This document shows, one piece after another, positions 1-8,446 of a stretch of DNA of 64,000 nucleotides. A program made the translations under genes and the position numbers. The stretch is taken from assembly GCA_029880545.1 (NCBI GenBank), contig JAOUOD010000004.1:1-64000 (forward strand). The letters are read 5' to 3'. The first letter of the stretch is position 1; every line of letters begins with the position of its first letter. Under the pieces are notes generated by a model that did not search any database, had not been told where the DNA came from, and was given only the letters and a program-made list of their open reading frames with translations. The stretch comes from Gammaproteobacteria bacterium (GTDB lineage: Bacteria; Pseudomonadota; Gammaproteobacteria; Acidiferrobacterales; SZUA-150).

Positions 1-224
1 GCTACTTGCAGGCTTTGGGTAGCCAGGCGGCTCATGGATTAACAAATGGCTTTGGCAGTATTGGCTATGAACCCAATGTCACCACGTTTTTTGGTTTCCC
101 TAGATATGTCACCACGGGCGGGGTAGCGGTGAACATGTATGTGGGAGCACAGTTTGGTTCATTGAAAGGGGATAATGAACACAAGCGCCAGTTCACCTTC
201 CAGGTATTTGATTGTCATGAGTAA
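1..224 (+). CDS. C-terminal end of an unrecognised protein (cut by window edge)
   Basis: The reading frame is already open at the left edge and stops at 224, so only about 73 C-terminal residues are visible. They are rich in Gly, Phe, Thr and Tyr (for example GFGSIGYEPNVTTFFGF) with no motif I recognise. The next fragment, on the opposite strand, overlaps its end and looks like part of a toxin-type gene, so this may also be a broken piece of an accessory protein. I cannot assign a function. Confidence 0.35.
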   Translation, partial: YLQALGSQAAHGLTNGFGSIGYEPNVTTFFGFPRYVTTGGVAVNMYVGAQFGSLKGDNEHKRQFTFQVFDCHE

Positions 225-417
225 TCACATGCTTACCAGCGCTCAGGCCTATAGCGATCTCCTGTTTAGCCAGATTGCTTATATTTAATTTAGGCAGCAC
301 AGTATCTACATTGGCTGATGTAATCTCATAAACCCTTTGACCTTGAGTTACCGCTGCTTGTATCGCACTAATAGCTGATACAGCTCGCCTTGCATTCTGC
401 GGATCAGTATTAAACAT
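193..417 (-). pseudogene. Fragment of a transglutaminase-like / polymorphic-toxin-associated protein
   Basis: About 74 codons are readable from ATG 417 (the frame is open back to a stop at 439-441). The pattern AISAIQAAVTQGQRVYEIT, then VLPKLN, then a short helix and AGKHVITH, resembles the C-terminal part of large transglutaminase-like or Rhs-type proteins as I remember them. In that family a Gly/Trp-rich segment with DPxTGAGAY should follow; here the frame stops right after HDNQIPGR, so the tail is missing. The N-terminal end abuts the inverted repeat of the neighbouring transposase unit. The likely reading is a gene remnant truncated at both ends. Family assignment is from memory of the pattern only. 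Confidence 0.4.
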
Positions 418-426
418 CTGCTCAAA

Positions 427-1296
427 AAACCAAAAGGGTCAGACTCGATTGAAACTCATCCCCTTGTTACACTGATCATCTGATCAGGCAAGGACTGCCT
501 GATAGTTTGATCTTGAAACGCAGTTTTCCTACAAGGAGGTAGGCCCATGCCCCGGTTACCCCGTTATGTCCTGCCCGGACAGCCTCAACATGTGATCCAG
601 CGTGGTAATAACCGATGCCCCATCTTTGTGGCCGATGAAGACTATGGCTGTTTCCGCCATTACCTGCGGGAAGCCAGTCAGCGTCAAGGTTGTCACATCC
701 ATGCCTGGGTTTTCATGACCAATCATATTCACCTGTTGGTCACGCCGGACGGAGAAAACAGTATCGGCAAAACCATGCAGTCTGTGGGCAGGCGTTATGT
801 GCAGTATTTCAACACCACCTACCAGCGTACCGGTACCTTGTGGGAGGGCCGTTACAAAGCCACATTGATTGATACCGAGCAGTATTTATTCACCTGTTAT
901 CGGTATATCGAGCTGAATCCTGTACGTGCCAACATGGTCAGTCACCCCGGTGAATATCGTTGGTCCAGTTATCACTATAATGCCTTGGGCAAGGCAGATA
1001 GCCTTATTGATCCCCATGAACGGTATTTGGCGTTAGGCAGTCAGGCAGATAAGCGGCAGGCGGTTTATCGAGACCTGTTCAGCGCCCATATTGACAACAA
1101 GACCCTGGAAGATATTCGACAGGCTACCCAGAAAGGATGGGCATTAGGCAGTGATCGATTCAAGGATAAAGTGGAGCAGCTGGTTCAGCGTCGTACCCGG
1201 CCATTGTCACGAGGGGGCGATCATCGTAGTGTTGGATTCAAAAAAGAACTGTCCTAAGCTTTAGTTAGTTGCAATCGAGTCTGACCCTTTTGGTTT
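427..1296 (+). mobile_element. RAYT transposase unit bounded by 25-bp perfect inverted repeats
   Basis: The stretch 427-451 is the exact reverse complement of 1272-1296, and the match continues inward to 455/1268 with one mismatch. The repeat contains GGGTCAGACTCGATTG. It encloses a single gene, the REP-associated tyrosine transposase at 547-1257, 95 bases from the left repeat and 14 bases from the right one. I see no target-site duplication outside the repeats. The left repeat lies directly against the broken toxin-like fragment. Long perfect terminal repeats are not typical of domesticated RAYT genes, which usually sit near imperfect REP hairpins. Confidence 0.6.
547..1257 (+). CDS. REP-associated tyrosine transposase (RAYT, Y1_Tnp/TnpA_REP family)
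   Basis: A 236-residue Y1 single-strand transposase, distantly related to IS200/IS605 TnpA. The HUH metal-binding motif is HIHLLV (about residues 60-65) and the catalytic tyrosine lies in YIELNPVRA (about residue 120); both look intact. The N-terminus (MPRLPRYVLPGQPQHVIQRG) is typical of the family. ATG 547 is preceded by a strong AGGAGG at 533-538. Such proteins bind and nick REP hairpins; the hairpin-rich block at 1423-1572 just downstream is a possible substrate, but this is inference. The gene is full length, so the unit may still be active. Confidence 0.9.
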   Translation: MPRLPRYVLPGQPQHVIQRGNNRCPIFVADEDYGCFRHYLREASQRQGCHIHAWVFMTNHIHLLVTPDGENSIGKTMQSVGRRYVQYFNTTYQRTGTLWEGRYKATLIDTEQYLFTCYRYIELNPVRANMVSHPGEYRWSSYHYNALGKADSLIDPHERYLALGSQADKRQAVYRDLFSAHIDNKTLEDIRQATQKGWALGSDRFKDKVEQLVQRRTRPLSRGGDHRSVGFKKELS

Positions 1297-1303
1297 CTCT
1301 CTG

Positions 1304-1343
1304 TAAACAAAAACCCGTGCAAGGCGGGTCTTTGTTTAAGTGG
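1304..1343. repeat. Left copy of a 40-bp direct repeat (terminator-like)
   Basis: Matches 1583-1622 in 39 of 40 positions. Each copy contains an inverted repeat (CCCG...CGGG core flanked by AAACAAA/TTTGTTT arms). The right copy is the natural terminator and 3' edge of tRNA-Arg, so the left copy is best explained as a duplication of the tRNA 3' flank. Confidence 0.75.
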
Positions 1344-1371
1344 AGCGCGACCGAGCTATGCGAGGAAGTGC
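1344..1371. repeat. 28-bp direct repeat, copy 1
   Basis: Identical to 1399-1426 (core GACCGAGCTATGCGAGGAAG). It directly follows the left terminator-like repeat. The two 28-mers suggest an internal duplication within the block between the RAYT unit and the tRNA. Confidence 0.7.
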
Positions 1372-1398
1372 TGAACAAAACACTGCAGGTGGTTTTAC

Positions 1399-1426
1399 AG
1401 CGCGACCGAGCTATGCGAGGAAGTGC
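1399..1426. repeat. 28-bp direct repeat, copy 2
   Basis: Second identical copy of the 28-mer at 1344-1371. Its last four bases form the start of the hairpin 1423-1456, a structure that copy 1 has lost. Confidence 0.7.
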
Positions 1427-1572
1427 CGAATAATGCTCGGAGAGCATTTACGGCACCGAAGGGATTGATTCGGGCTGGCGGCCTCACCCTGACGGGCGCG
1501 CTAAAGCGCGTCCAATTTCGCTGCACGAAATTGTCGAACATTTATGATGACGTCAGGGATTCGAATCCAGCC
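1423..1572. other. Densely structured repeat block (hairpin plus nested cloverleaf-like fold)
   Basis: Hairpin A: GTGCCG 1423-1428 pairs with CGGCAC 1451-1456, and AATGCTC 1432-1438 with GAGCATT 1442-1448. Nested element: GGCTGG 1473-1478 pairs with CCAGCC 1567-1572, and CCCTGACG 1487-1494 with CGTCAGGG 1551-1558. Inside these lie two hairpins with 8-bp stems, 1494-1513 (loop TAAA, one G-T pair, sharing a few bases with its neighbours) and 1513-1533 (loop CTGCA). A 12-bp palindrome, GGATTCGAATCC, sits at 1557-1568 and resembles a tRNA T-arm. No protein is supported here. It could be a REP/BIME-like element, a decayed tRNA-linked element, or a structured RNA. Confidence 0.55.
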
Positions 1573-1582
1573 AACAAGCACT

Positions 1583-1619
1583 TAAACAAAAACCCGCGCA
1601 AGGCGGGTCTTTGTTTAAG

Positions 1620-1622
<3 letters not shown>
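1583..1622 (-). terminator. Intrinsic terminator of tRNA-Arg; right copy of the 40-bp direct repeat
   Basis: Read on the minus strand just after the tRNA CCA end, ACCCGC and GCGGGT pair around CTTGC, extended by AAACAAA/TTTGTTT arms and followed by a T-rich stretch. The same 40 bases recur with one mismatch at 1304-1343. Confidence 0.8.
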
Positions 1623-1696
<74 letters not shown>

Positions 1697-1753
1697 ATGT
1701 GTTGGTTTGAGACGGTTTTCGGCGCCAAATCTACCGCTGGAGCCGGGGGCGCA

Positions 1754-1782
1754 AGCATACCCGGGTGGCCGCTCCGCGTCTA
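1754..1782 (-). promoter_or_regulatory. Probable sigma-70 promoter of tRNA-Arg
   Basis: On the minus strand TAGACG (1782-1777), a 17-base spacer, then TATGCT (1759-1754), followed by a GC-rich discriminator (TGCGCCCCC). A GC-rich discriminator is typical of growth-rate-controlled stable-RNA promoters. It lies about 60 bases upstream of the mature tRNA 5' end. Confidence 0.55.
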
Positions 1783-1788
1783 TTAAGC

Positions 1789-1819
1789 TTGCACTGGGGC
1801 AGGAATTTTGCGGTATACT
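1789..1819 (+). promoter_or_regulatory. Possible promoter of the cytochrome c5 gene
   Basis: TTGCAC (1789-1794) and TATACT (1814-1819) are separated by 19 bases, longer than the usual 17. The -10 hexamer is good and lies about 70 bases ahead of the start codon. The call rests mainly on the -10. Confidence 0.35.
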
Positions 1820-1887
1820 GCGCGTTCATTTTTGAGGCTCCGCCAGAGGGTGGATTTTAGTAATTACTTATATAAGGGTATTCTCCA

Positions 1888-2370
1888 ATGAGTGATAGCA
1901 ATATGAAAGACGGCGATTTCGTTCGCAATTTCTCCATCATGATCGGCGCGCTGGTGCTGTTGACCATCGTCATCTACATCTTCGCCAATTCTATTGGCGG
2001 TGCGCATACTGCGACCAAGACCGCTGATGCTTCTGCCGTTGCTGAGCGTATCCAGCCGGTTGGCAAGCTGCACCTGGCCGGCGCTGTTGCCGGTTCTGCT
2101 GTTGCCACTGCCCAAGCCGCTGATGGTGCCGGCACCTACAACGCTGCCTGCGCTGCTTGTCATGGTACCGGCGCTGCTGGCGCTCCGAAGGTGGGCGACA
2201 AGGCTGCCTGGGCTCCGCGCATCAAGCAGGGCAACGCTACCCTGTACGATCACGCCATCAAGGGCTACCAGGGCAAGACCGGTTTCATGCCGGCCAAGGG
2301 TGGTCAGGCCCAGTTGGCTGACGACGCTGTTAAAGCCGCCGTTGACCACATGGTAGCTGGCAGCAAGTAA
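1888..2370 (+). CDS. Membrane-anchored class I cytochrome c (cytochrome c5 family)
   Basis: A 160-residue mono-haem cytochrome. One N-terminal transmembrane segment (about residues 17-36, IMIGALVLLTIVIYIFANSI) anchors it in the inner membrane with the haem domain in the periplasm. An Ala-rich linker follows, then the haem site CAACH near residue 90 and the probable axial Met in GFMPAKGG near residue 138. Proteins of this family shuttle electrons between the bc1 complex and terminal oxidases or reductases. The gene is monocistronic, with a UUCG-loop terminator directly downstream. The start at ATG 1888 fits the hydrophilic leader MSDSNMKDGDFVRNFS. Confidence 0.88.
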   Translation: MSDSNMKDGDFVRNFSIMIGALVLLTIVIYIFANSIGGAHTATKTADASAVAERIQPVGKLHLAGAVAGSAVATAQAADGAGTYNAACAACHGTGAAGAPKVGDKAAWAPRIKQGNATLYDHAIKGYQGKTGFMPAKGGQAQLADDAVKAAVDHMVAGSK

Positions 2371-2397
2371 TCGGGACTTTCAGTCACGAATTACCAG

Positions 2398-2431
2398 AGG
2401 CCGCACCCTTCGGGGTGCGGCCTTTTCTTTT
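2398..2431 (+). terminator. Strong intrinsic terminator after cytochrome c5
   Basis: An 11-bp stem, with GGCCGCACCC pairing with GGGTGCGGCC around a TTCG tetraloop (2409-2412), followed by TTTTCTTTT. It ends the cytochrome transcript and lies just before the stop codon of convergent comM. Confidence 0.93.
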
Positions 2432-2438
2432 GTGGAGG

Positions 2439-3968
2439 CTAAATACTGGTGGCCATGGCCCGGGCCGGTTTGCGGTCCAGTTGCCGGAACTGGATGGCCT
2501 CAGCGAGGTGACGGGAGCTGACCCGGGATTCACCGGCAAGGTCGGCCAGGGTGCGGGCCACGCGCAGGATTCGGTGGTAACCCCGGGCGCTGAGTCCCAG
2601 TGCCTGGATGGCGCGCCTGATCAGGGCGTCGGCGTCAGCATCCAGTTCACAGCACTCGTCCAGCTCCTTGTTGCCAAGCGCGCTGTTTAGCTTCCCTTGT
2701 CGACCAAGCTGGCGATCGCGGCAGCGAAGTATGCGCTCACGTACCTCGGCCGAGTATTGGCCATCAGGCTTTGCATTCATCAGCATATCGGTTGGCACCG
2801 CCGGTACGATGACGTGGAGATCGATGCGGTCCATCAGTGGCCCTGACAGCTTCTGGCGGTAACGCTGGATTTGATCGGGCGTGCAACGGCAACGGCCGGA
2901 AATATCGCCTTCGTAGCCGCAGGGACAGGGATTCATGGCCGCGACCAGCTGAAACCGGGCCGGGAACCGGGCTTGCCGCGCCGCGCGTGAGATCATCACT
3001 TCGCCGCTTTCCAGTGGTTCCCGCAGCACCTCCAGTACCGCGCGCTGAAACTCGGGCAGTTCATCCAGGAACAACACGCCGTGATGGGCCAGCGAGATCT
3101 CGCCCGGCCGCGGATGGCTGCCGCCGCCGACCAGGGCCACCGCCGACGCCGTGTGGTGAGGGCGTCGGAACGGTCGTTGACCCCAGCGCCGGGCGTCAAA
3201 GCCGCCATCAGAAATGGAGTGAATGGCCGCTGACTCCAGGGCTTCGGCCTCGGTCATGGGCGGAAGGATGGACGGCAGCCGTTGCGCCAGCATGGTTTTG
3301 CCGGACCCCGGTGGTCCCATCATCAGCAGCGAATGGCCTGCGGATGCGGCCACTTCGAGGGCGCGCTTGGCCTGGTGCTGGCCGCGAATATCGCGCAAGT
3401 CAGGCAAAGTCTCGGCCGGGTGGTCGGCGCGGGTGGCGCAGGCCTCGGGCAGCGGCTGGTCTTGCAGAAAATGACCGGTGACGGCGAGCAGGTTGCCGGC
3501 GCACAACACCCGGGACCGGGACGCCAGCGATGCCTCTTCGCCATTGGCGGCGGGCACAACCAGGCGGCGACCGGCATCATGGGCGGCCAAGGCGGCGCTC
3601 AATACGCCGCGGACCGGCCGAATGTCACCACCCAGGGCCAATTCACCGATGAATTCGAAATCCGCTAAAGGTTCCCGGGGCAGCTGCCCGTTGGCGGCAA
3701 GTATTCCGAGTGCCATGGGCAGGTCGAAGCGGCCACCGTCCTTGGGCAGATCGGCCGGGGCGAGGTTAATGGTGATGCGGCGGGCCGGGAACTCAAAACC
3801 GAGGGTTTGCAGGGCACTGCGGACGCGGTCCTTGGCTTCGCGTACGGCGAGCTCGGGGAGGCCAACTACCGACAGACCGGGTAAACCGTTGGCCAGGTGC
3901 ACCTCGACGGTGACGGCAGGGGCGTCGACACCCACCTGGGCGCGACTGTGGATAACAGCGAGTGACAT
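2439..3968 (-). CDS. comM: YifB/ComM family AAA+ ATPase (Mg-chelatase-like)
   Basis: A 509-residue protein, the usual length of ComM (about 506 in E. coli). The N-terminal Lon-like domain starts MSLAVIHSRAQVGVDAP; the AAA+ core has Walker A GPPGSGKT and Walker B LFLDELPEF; a cysteine cluster (NPCPCGYEG...GRCRC) follows, then a C-terminal lid. In competent gammaproteobacteria ComM is a hexameric helicase that extends branch migration during natural transformation; its role in non-competent species is unclear. The frame extends 90 codons further upstream, but that part overlaps ubiK and lacks conservation, so ATG 3968 is the start. Together with the pilus genes at 22.5 kb it would fit natural transformation, as an inference. 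Confidence 0.93.
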   Translation of the reverse strand: MSLAVIHSRAQVGVDAPAVTVEVHLANGLPGLSVVGLPELAVREAKDRVRSALQTLGFEFPARRITINLAPADLPKDGGRFDLPMALGILAANGQLPREPLADFEFIGELALGGDIRPVRGVLSAALAAHDAGRRLVVPAANGEEASLASRSRVLCAGNLLAVTGHFLQDQPLPEACATRADHPAETLPDLRDIRGQHQAKRALEVAASAGHSLLMMGPPGSGKTMLAQRLPSILPPMTEAEALESAAIHSISDGGFDARRWGQRPFRRPHHTASAVALVGGGSHPRPGEISLAHHGVLFLDELPEFQRAVLEVLREPLESGEVMISRAARQARFPARFQLVAAMNPCPCGYEGDISGRCRCTPDQIQRYRQKLSGPLMDRIDLHVIVPAVPTDMLMNAKPDGQYSAEVRERILRCRDRQLGRQGKLNSALGNKELDECCELDADADALIRRAIQALGLSARGYHRILRVARTLADLAGESRVSSRHLAEAIQFRQLDRKPARAMATSI

Positions 3969-4014
3969 GGGCGTTTCCTTCCTTGGATAGCCGGCAGTGT
4001 TTTCCCTGGTGGTA

Positions 4015-4257
4015 TCAGCCGGCTTTCTTGTTCTGCTCCAGCTGGGCCAGCTCGGATTCCAGTGTATCAACGCGCGCGCGTAACTTTTCCAATAGCGCGG
4101 CCTGAACGTCAAATTCTTCACGACTGACCAACCCGAGTTGTTCCAGTCGTGTAGCCAGGACAGCGTTGATTTGTTTACGCGCATCGTCGGCGATGCCCTT
4201 GGGCATGGCCTTGCTGATGGCGTCGGTAATCTGGTCAATAATGGCGTTCGGAATCAT
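4015..4257 (-). CDS. ubiK: UbiK/BMFP family ubiquinone biosynthesis accessory factor
   Basis: An 80-residue protein beginning MIPNAIIDQITDAISKAMPKG and ending in a charged coiled coil (EEFDVQAALLEKLRARVDTLESEL region) with a Lys-rich tail, the hallmark of UbiK (formerly YqiC). UbiK binds UbiJ and membrane lipids and helps the cytosolic Ubi complex make ubiquinone. The frame can be read back to 4326, but the conserved family start is the ATG at 4257. It lies 46 bases upstream of comM in the same direction, the order seen in Pseudomonas. Confidence 0.88.
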   Translation of the reverse strand: MIPNAIIDQITDAISKAMPKGIADDARKQINAVLATRLEQLGLVSREEFDVQAALLEKLRARVDTLESELAQLEQNKKAG

Positions 4258-4387
4258 AAGCCTGATTTTTCGGGATAATTTGCGTAAAATCGCCGCCACT
4301 ATAACGTTGTCCTCGCGTGCCCGCAATGTTGCTGAGCAGGCACGCCATTGACGGCGGCGACAAGGATCAAACAGTCAGGAGGCAAAG

Positions 4388-5137
4388 GTGAACACAAAGC
4401 GAATTTCCCTGGTCAGCGTTTTATTCATGGCAGCTCAGCTGCTGTCCGCCCGGGTGGTCGTCGCCAGTGACAGCCTGGACCTGATGCTCGGCGCGACAAC
4501 CAACTACGTGTTTCGTGGCATTTCGCAGACCGACAACAAGGCGGCCGGTTATGCCGGGTTTGATTACAGTCACAGCTCTGGCCCCTACTTCGGGTTATGG
4601 ACATCGCGGGTCAACTTTCCCACCGTCGACGGCCGCGCCGATGCCGAGCTGGATATCTACGGCGGCATCGCCGGTGAAATCCGTTCCCTCGGCAACCTCG
4701 GCTGGGATCTTGGCTACATTCTTTACCGCTACAACCAGACGCCGCCCAGGTATGACGAAGCTTACCTGTCACTGTCTTTTGACCTGGTGCCGCGCCGGTT
4801 GAAGGCCACTATCAAGGGTTCGTATGAAACCGAGGGTGACCAGGTGGTAGGTGAAGGCCTGGTAACCCTGGATGCCGGCAGTGGCCTGTTCGTGAAGCTG
4901 CAGCCCGGGCACGTGGATGACCGCACCACCGACAACAATGACTACAAGTATGTCAAGGTAGCAGCCAGCAAGTCCGTGGATGTGAACAGTGCCGGTATTC
5001 GTACCATAGATATCGAGCTTGCTTACAGTGATACCAGCCTCAAGCGTGGCGATGCCAGTCCCTATGGCGTTATCAATGATCGGAATGAAGACCGTGTTCA
5101 CGACTTGTGGTACTTGTCCGTTACCGCACATTTCTAG
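4388..5137 (+). CDS. TorF-like putative outer-membrane protein, paralogue 1
   Basis: A 249-residue exported protein: signal peptide (about residues 1-26, cut near VVVASD), then a predicted beta-barrel containing ATTNYVFRGISQTDNKAA and GFDYSHSSGPYFGLWTSRVNF, the signature of the TIGR02001/TorF putative porin family. It ends in an aromatic barrel signal (LSVTAHF). The start is GTG 4388 with AGGAGG at 4377-4382. It is divergent from ubiK and precedes a second, clearly related copy at 5516. The family often neighbours ammonium or small-solute uptake genes; the substrate is unknown. Confidence 0.8.
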   Translation: MNTKRISLVSVLFMAAQLLSARVVVASDSLDLMLGATTNYVFRGISQTDNKAAGYAGFDYSHSSGPYFGLWTSRVNFPTVDGRADAELDIYGGIAGEIRSLGNLGWDLGYILYRYNQTPPRYDEAYLSLSFDLVPRRLKATIKGSYETEGDQVVGEGLVTLDAGSGLFVKLQPGHVDDRTTDNNDYKYVKVAASKSVDVNSAGIRTIDIELAYSDTSLKRGDASPYGVINDRNEDRVHDLWYLSVTAHF

Positions 5138-5284
5138 CAGACATTCGGGTTTTCTTTTCGGTTCATTGCCCTGTTATTGCCGGTAGTGAGCCCGGTAGCG
5201 GCGATAATGTTTCATTCTTTTGCTGCCATTGACCTGCGCCATCAGCGTGCAGGGCTGCCCCCACCTCGTTGATGTGCGTGAAAA

Positions 5285-5301
5285 CGCACCGTTCAAGTGC
5301 A
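5285..5301 (+). promoter_or_regulatory. NtrC (NRI)-like binding site
   Basis: GCACC GTTCA AGTGC: GCAC (5286-5289), seven bases, GTGC (5297-5300), matching the NtrC core GCAC-N7-GTGC. It is centred about 128 bases upstream of the predicted sigma-54 transcription start. A degenerate second site (TGCTGATCATTTTGGTGCA, 5313-5331) lies about 28 bases downstream, a spacing close to that of the paired glnA sites. Confidence 0.6.
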
Positions 5302-5394
5302 TTCGTTTTTTGTTGCTGATCATTTTGGTGCAGCAATTCCCTGTTTTATTCATCGATTGTCTCTAACTGATTGATTAACTGTAAAAAACATTTT

Positions 5395-5411
5395 TGGCAC
5401 GACACATGCAA
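5395..5411 (+). promoter_or_regulatory. Sigma-54 (-24/-12) promoter
   Basis: TGGCAC, five bases, ATGCAA (5395-5411). The invariant GG (5396-5397) and GC (5408-5409) are correctly spaced; the only departure from TTGCA is A for the first T. It reads toward torF2, glnK and amtB. Confidence 0.72.
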
Positions 5412-5515
5412 TAACAAGCATGAAAGCTGTTGTCGTGCCGCCGGACAGGCATGCACCAGGCAGTAATTGATCAACCCGGTTAATCCGAAAATCTGAACCT
5501 TAGGGGAGTAGAACC

Positions 5516-6636
<1,121 letters not shown>

Positions 6637-6665
6637 CACGTCACCAACATAGCGAGGATTAAACA

Positions 6666-7946
6666 GTGGAAGCATTAAACGGTGTGAAAGATTTAAGCTA
6701 TGCACTGGACACCTTTTATTTTCTGGTGACCGGTGCACTGGTCATGTGGATGGCTGCAGGCTTTGCCATGCTTGAAGCAGGACTGGTTCGTTCAAAAAAT
6801 ACGGCAGAGATCCTGACCAAGAATGTCGGCTTGTTCGCCATCGCCTGTATCATGTACATGTTCGTCGGTTATAACCTGATGTACCCAGGTGGCGACTATG
6901 CGGGACAACTGTTGCCCGGGCTGAAGTTCATGCTTGGTGTAGATCACGCGCCCGAAGCGGTATTGGCACAGGGTATGGACAAGTGGTACGACGGCAACTA
7001 CTACTCGAAGATGTCTGACTTCTTCTTCCAGATGGTGTTCGTGGCTACGGCCATGTCCATTGTCTCCGGTGCCGTTGCCGAGCGCATGAAGTTGTGGACG
7101 TTCTTTGCCTTTGCCGTGGTTATGACCGGTGTCATCTACCCGATCCAGGGTTTCTGGAAATGGGGCGGCGGTTTCCTGGACGCGGCCGGTTTCCTGGATT
7201 TTGCCGGTTCCGGCGTGGTTCACATGTGTGGCGCGGCTGCAGCCGTTGCCGGCGTGCTGGTGCTGGGTCCGCGCAAGGGCAAGTACGGCCCTGATGGCCA
7301 GGTAAACGCGATTCCGGGTGCAAACATGCCACTGGCAACGCTCGGAACGTTCATCCTGTGGATGGGCTGGTTTGGTTTCAACGGCGGGTCGGAATTGATT
7401 CTGTCCAACGTTACCGAGGCCAATAACGTTGCCAGGGTATTTGTGAATACCAACATGGCTGCTGCTGGTGGCGTGGTTGCGGCACTGATTGTTGCGCGCT
7501 TGCTGTTTGGCAAGGCTGATCTGACCATGGGACTTAACGGCGCCCTGGCCGGGTTGGTAGCTATTACCGCCGAACCGTTAACGCCAACACCCGGGCTGGC
7601 TACTACTATTGGTGCAGTCGGTGGTGTGCTGGTGGTGATCTCCATCCTGGTGATGGATCGTTTTTTCAAGCTGGATGACCCGGTCGGCGCCATTTCGGTT
7701 CACGGTGTTGTCGGTATCTGGGGCCTGCTCGCAGTCGTATTGTCCAATGGTGATGCCAAGATCAGCTCGCAGTTGCTGGGCATTGGCTCCATCTTCGCGT
7801 GGTCATTCGGCGTCTCTTTGGTCGTTTGGGTAATACTGAAAGGCATCATCGGTCTTCGAGTCAGCGAAGAAGAAGAGCATATGGGCGTGGACCTGGCCGA
7901 ATGCGGGCTGGAGGCCTACCCGGAATTTACCACCGGGACCAAGTAG
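6666..7946 (+). CDS. amtB: Ammonium transporter AmtB
   Basis: A 426-residue Amt/Rh channel with about eleven transmembrane helices. The two pore histidines lie in GSGVVHMCG and ISVHGVVGIWG. There is no cleavable signal peptide; the N-terminus starts MEALNGVKDLSYALDT. The start is GTG 6666. The C-terminal tail (SEEEEHMGVDLAECGLEAYPEF) contains the conserved segment that couples to GlnK. A terminator follows at once, closing the torF2-glnK-amtB unit. Confidence 0.96.
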   Translation: MEALNGVKDLSYALDTFYFLVTGALVMWMAAGFAMLEAGLVRSKNTAEILTKNVGLFAIACIMYMFVGYNLMYPGGDYAGQLLPGLKFMLGVDHAPEAVLAQGMDKWYDGNYYSKMSDFFFQMVFVATAMSIVSGAVAERMKLWTFFAFAVVMTGVIYPIQGFWKWGGGFLDAAGFLDFAGSGVVHMCGAAAAVAGVLVLGPRKGKYGPDGQVNAIPGANMPLATLGTFILWMGWFGFNGGSELILSNVTEANNVARVFVNTNMAAAGGVVAALIVARLLFGKADLTMGLNGALAGLVAITAEPLTPTPGLATTIGAVGGVLVVISILVMDRFFKLDDPVGAISVHGVVGIWGLLAVVLSNGDAKISSQLLGIGSIFAWSFGVSLVVWVILKGIIGLRVSEEEEHMGVDLAECGLEAYPEFTTGTK

Positions 7947-7991
7947 ATTTGTAAATCATCTCCTGATTGAGTGTGTTAGTCTCAAAATTCA

Positions 7992-8018
7992 AGGCGCCTT
8001 TACAGGCGCCTCTTTTTT
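7992..8018 (+). terminator. Intrinsic terminator after amtB
   Basis: AGGCGCCT (7992-7999), loop TTAC, AGGCGCCT (8004-8011), then a T-run. It can also serve the convergent CDGSH gene, although the opposite-strand T-run is weaker. Confidence 0.9.
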
Positions 8019-8028
8019 GTACCGGTGA

Positions 8029-8256
8029 TCAGAGTTTGTAGTGACTGCCGTCACAATAGGGTGGCCGCTTGGTCGCCTTGCAGCGGCACAGGCTGATGTA
8101 CTGTTTTTCCGTGATTTCAAATTCGAGCGGGCTGTGCTCTGTGCCCTTGTGTGAACCATCGCAAAACGGCTGGTTAGCGGATTTGCCGCAGCTGCACCAG
8201 TAGTATTTTCCCGGCTGCAGTTCGATCATTTTGGGTGATTTGATTATGTCACTCAT
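8029..8256 (-). CDS. Dual CDGSH iron-sulfur protein
   Basis: A 75-residue protein with two CDGSH-type cluster motifs: CSCGKSANQPFCDGSH and CRCKATKRPPYCDGSH. Each supplies three Cys and one His for a labile 2Fe-2S cluster, so a single chain can carry two clusters, as in bacterial mitoNEET-related proteins. There is no signal peptide, so it should be cytoplasmic. Proteins of this class take part in iron-sulfur or redox handling; the partner is unknown. It is convergent with amtB and looks monocistronic. Confidence 0.9.
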   Translation of the reverse strand: MSDIIKSPKMIELQPGKYYWCSCGKSANQPFCDGSHKGTEHSPLEFEITEKQYISLCRCKATKRPPYCDGSHYKL

Positions 8257-8446
8257 TCCTCGTTGTTCCTTTCTTACATTGCCAATTAGTCCTGGTTGGC
8301 CAGGTGTTAATAAAGCGTAGCAGTTTCCACTATAGATGAAAGAACGAGAAAATCAGCGGTCAAAAGACCTGTAATCCGGACGGGATTGGAGGTGTTTTGG
8401 CCGCTATAGACGCCCGCGGTGGTCATGATCGCCGGTGCGAAAATCG

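Larger units (their letters stand above)
5138..5515 (+). promoter_or_regulatory. 378-bp control region ahead of torF2-glnK-amtB
   Basis: No gene is supported here. It contains an NtrC-like site (5285-5301), a second half-site around 5313-5331, a sigma-54 promoter (5395-5411) and a leader of about 90 bases before the torF2 ribosome site. The paired activator sites and the -24/-12 promoter are arranged much like the glnA control region of enteric bacteria. Confidence 0.65.

Noticed and set aside
2837-3481. Long open frame opposite comM
   Set aside because: It is a shadow of the GC-rich comM coding strand, has biased Arg/Pro composition, no ribosome site and no family pattern.
4258-4387. Sigma-54 promoter for the first torF copy
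   Set aside because: AGGCAC-N5-TGAC near 4337-4351 has the GG but lacks the essential GC of the -12 element.
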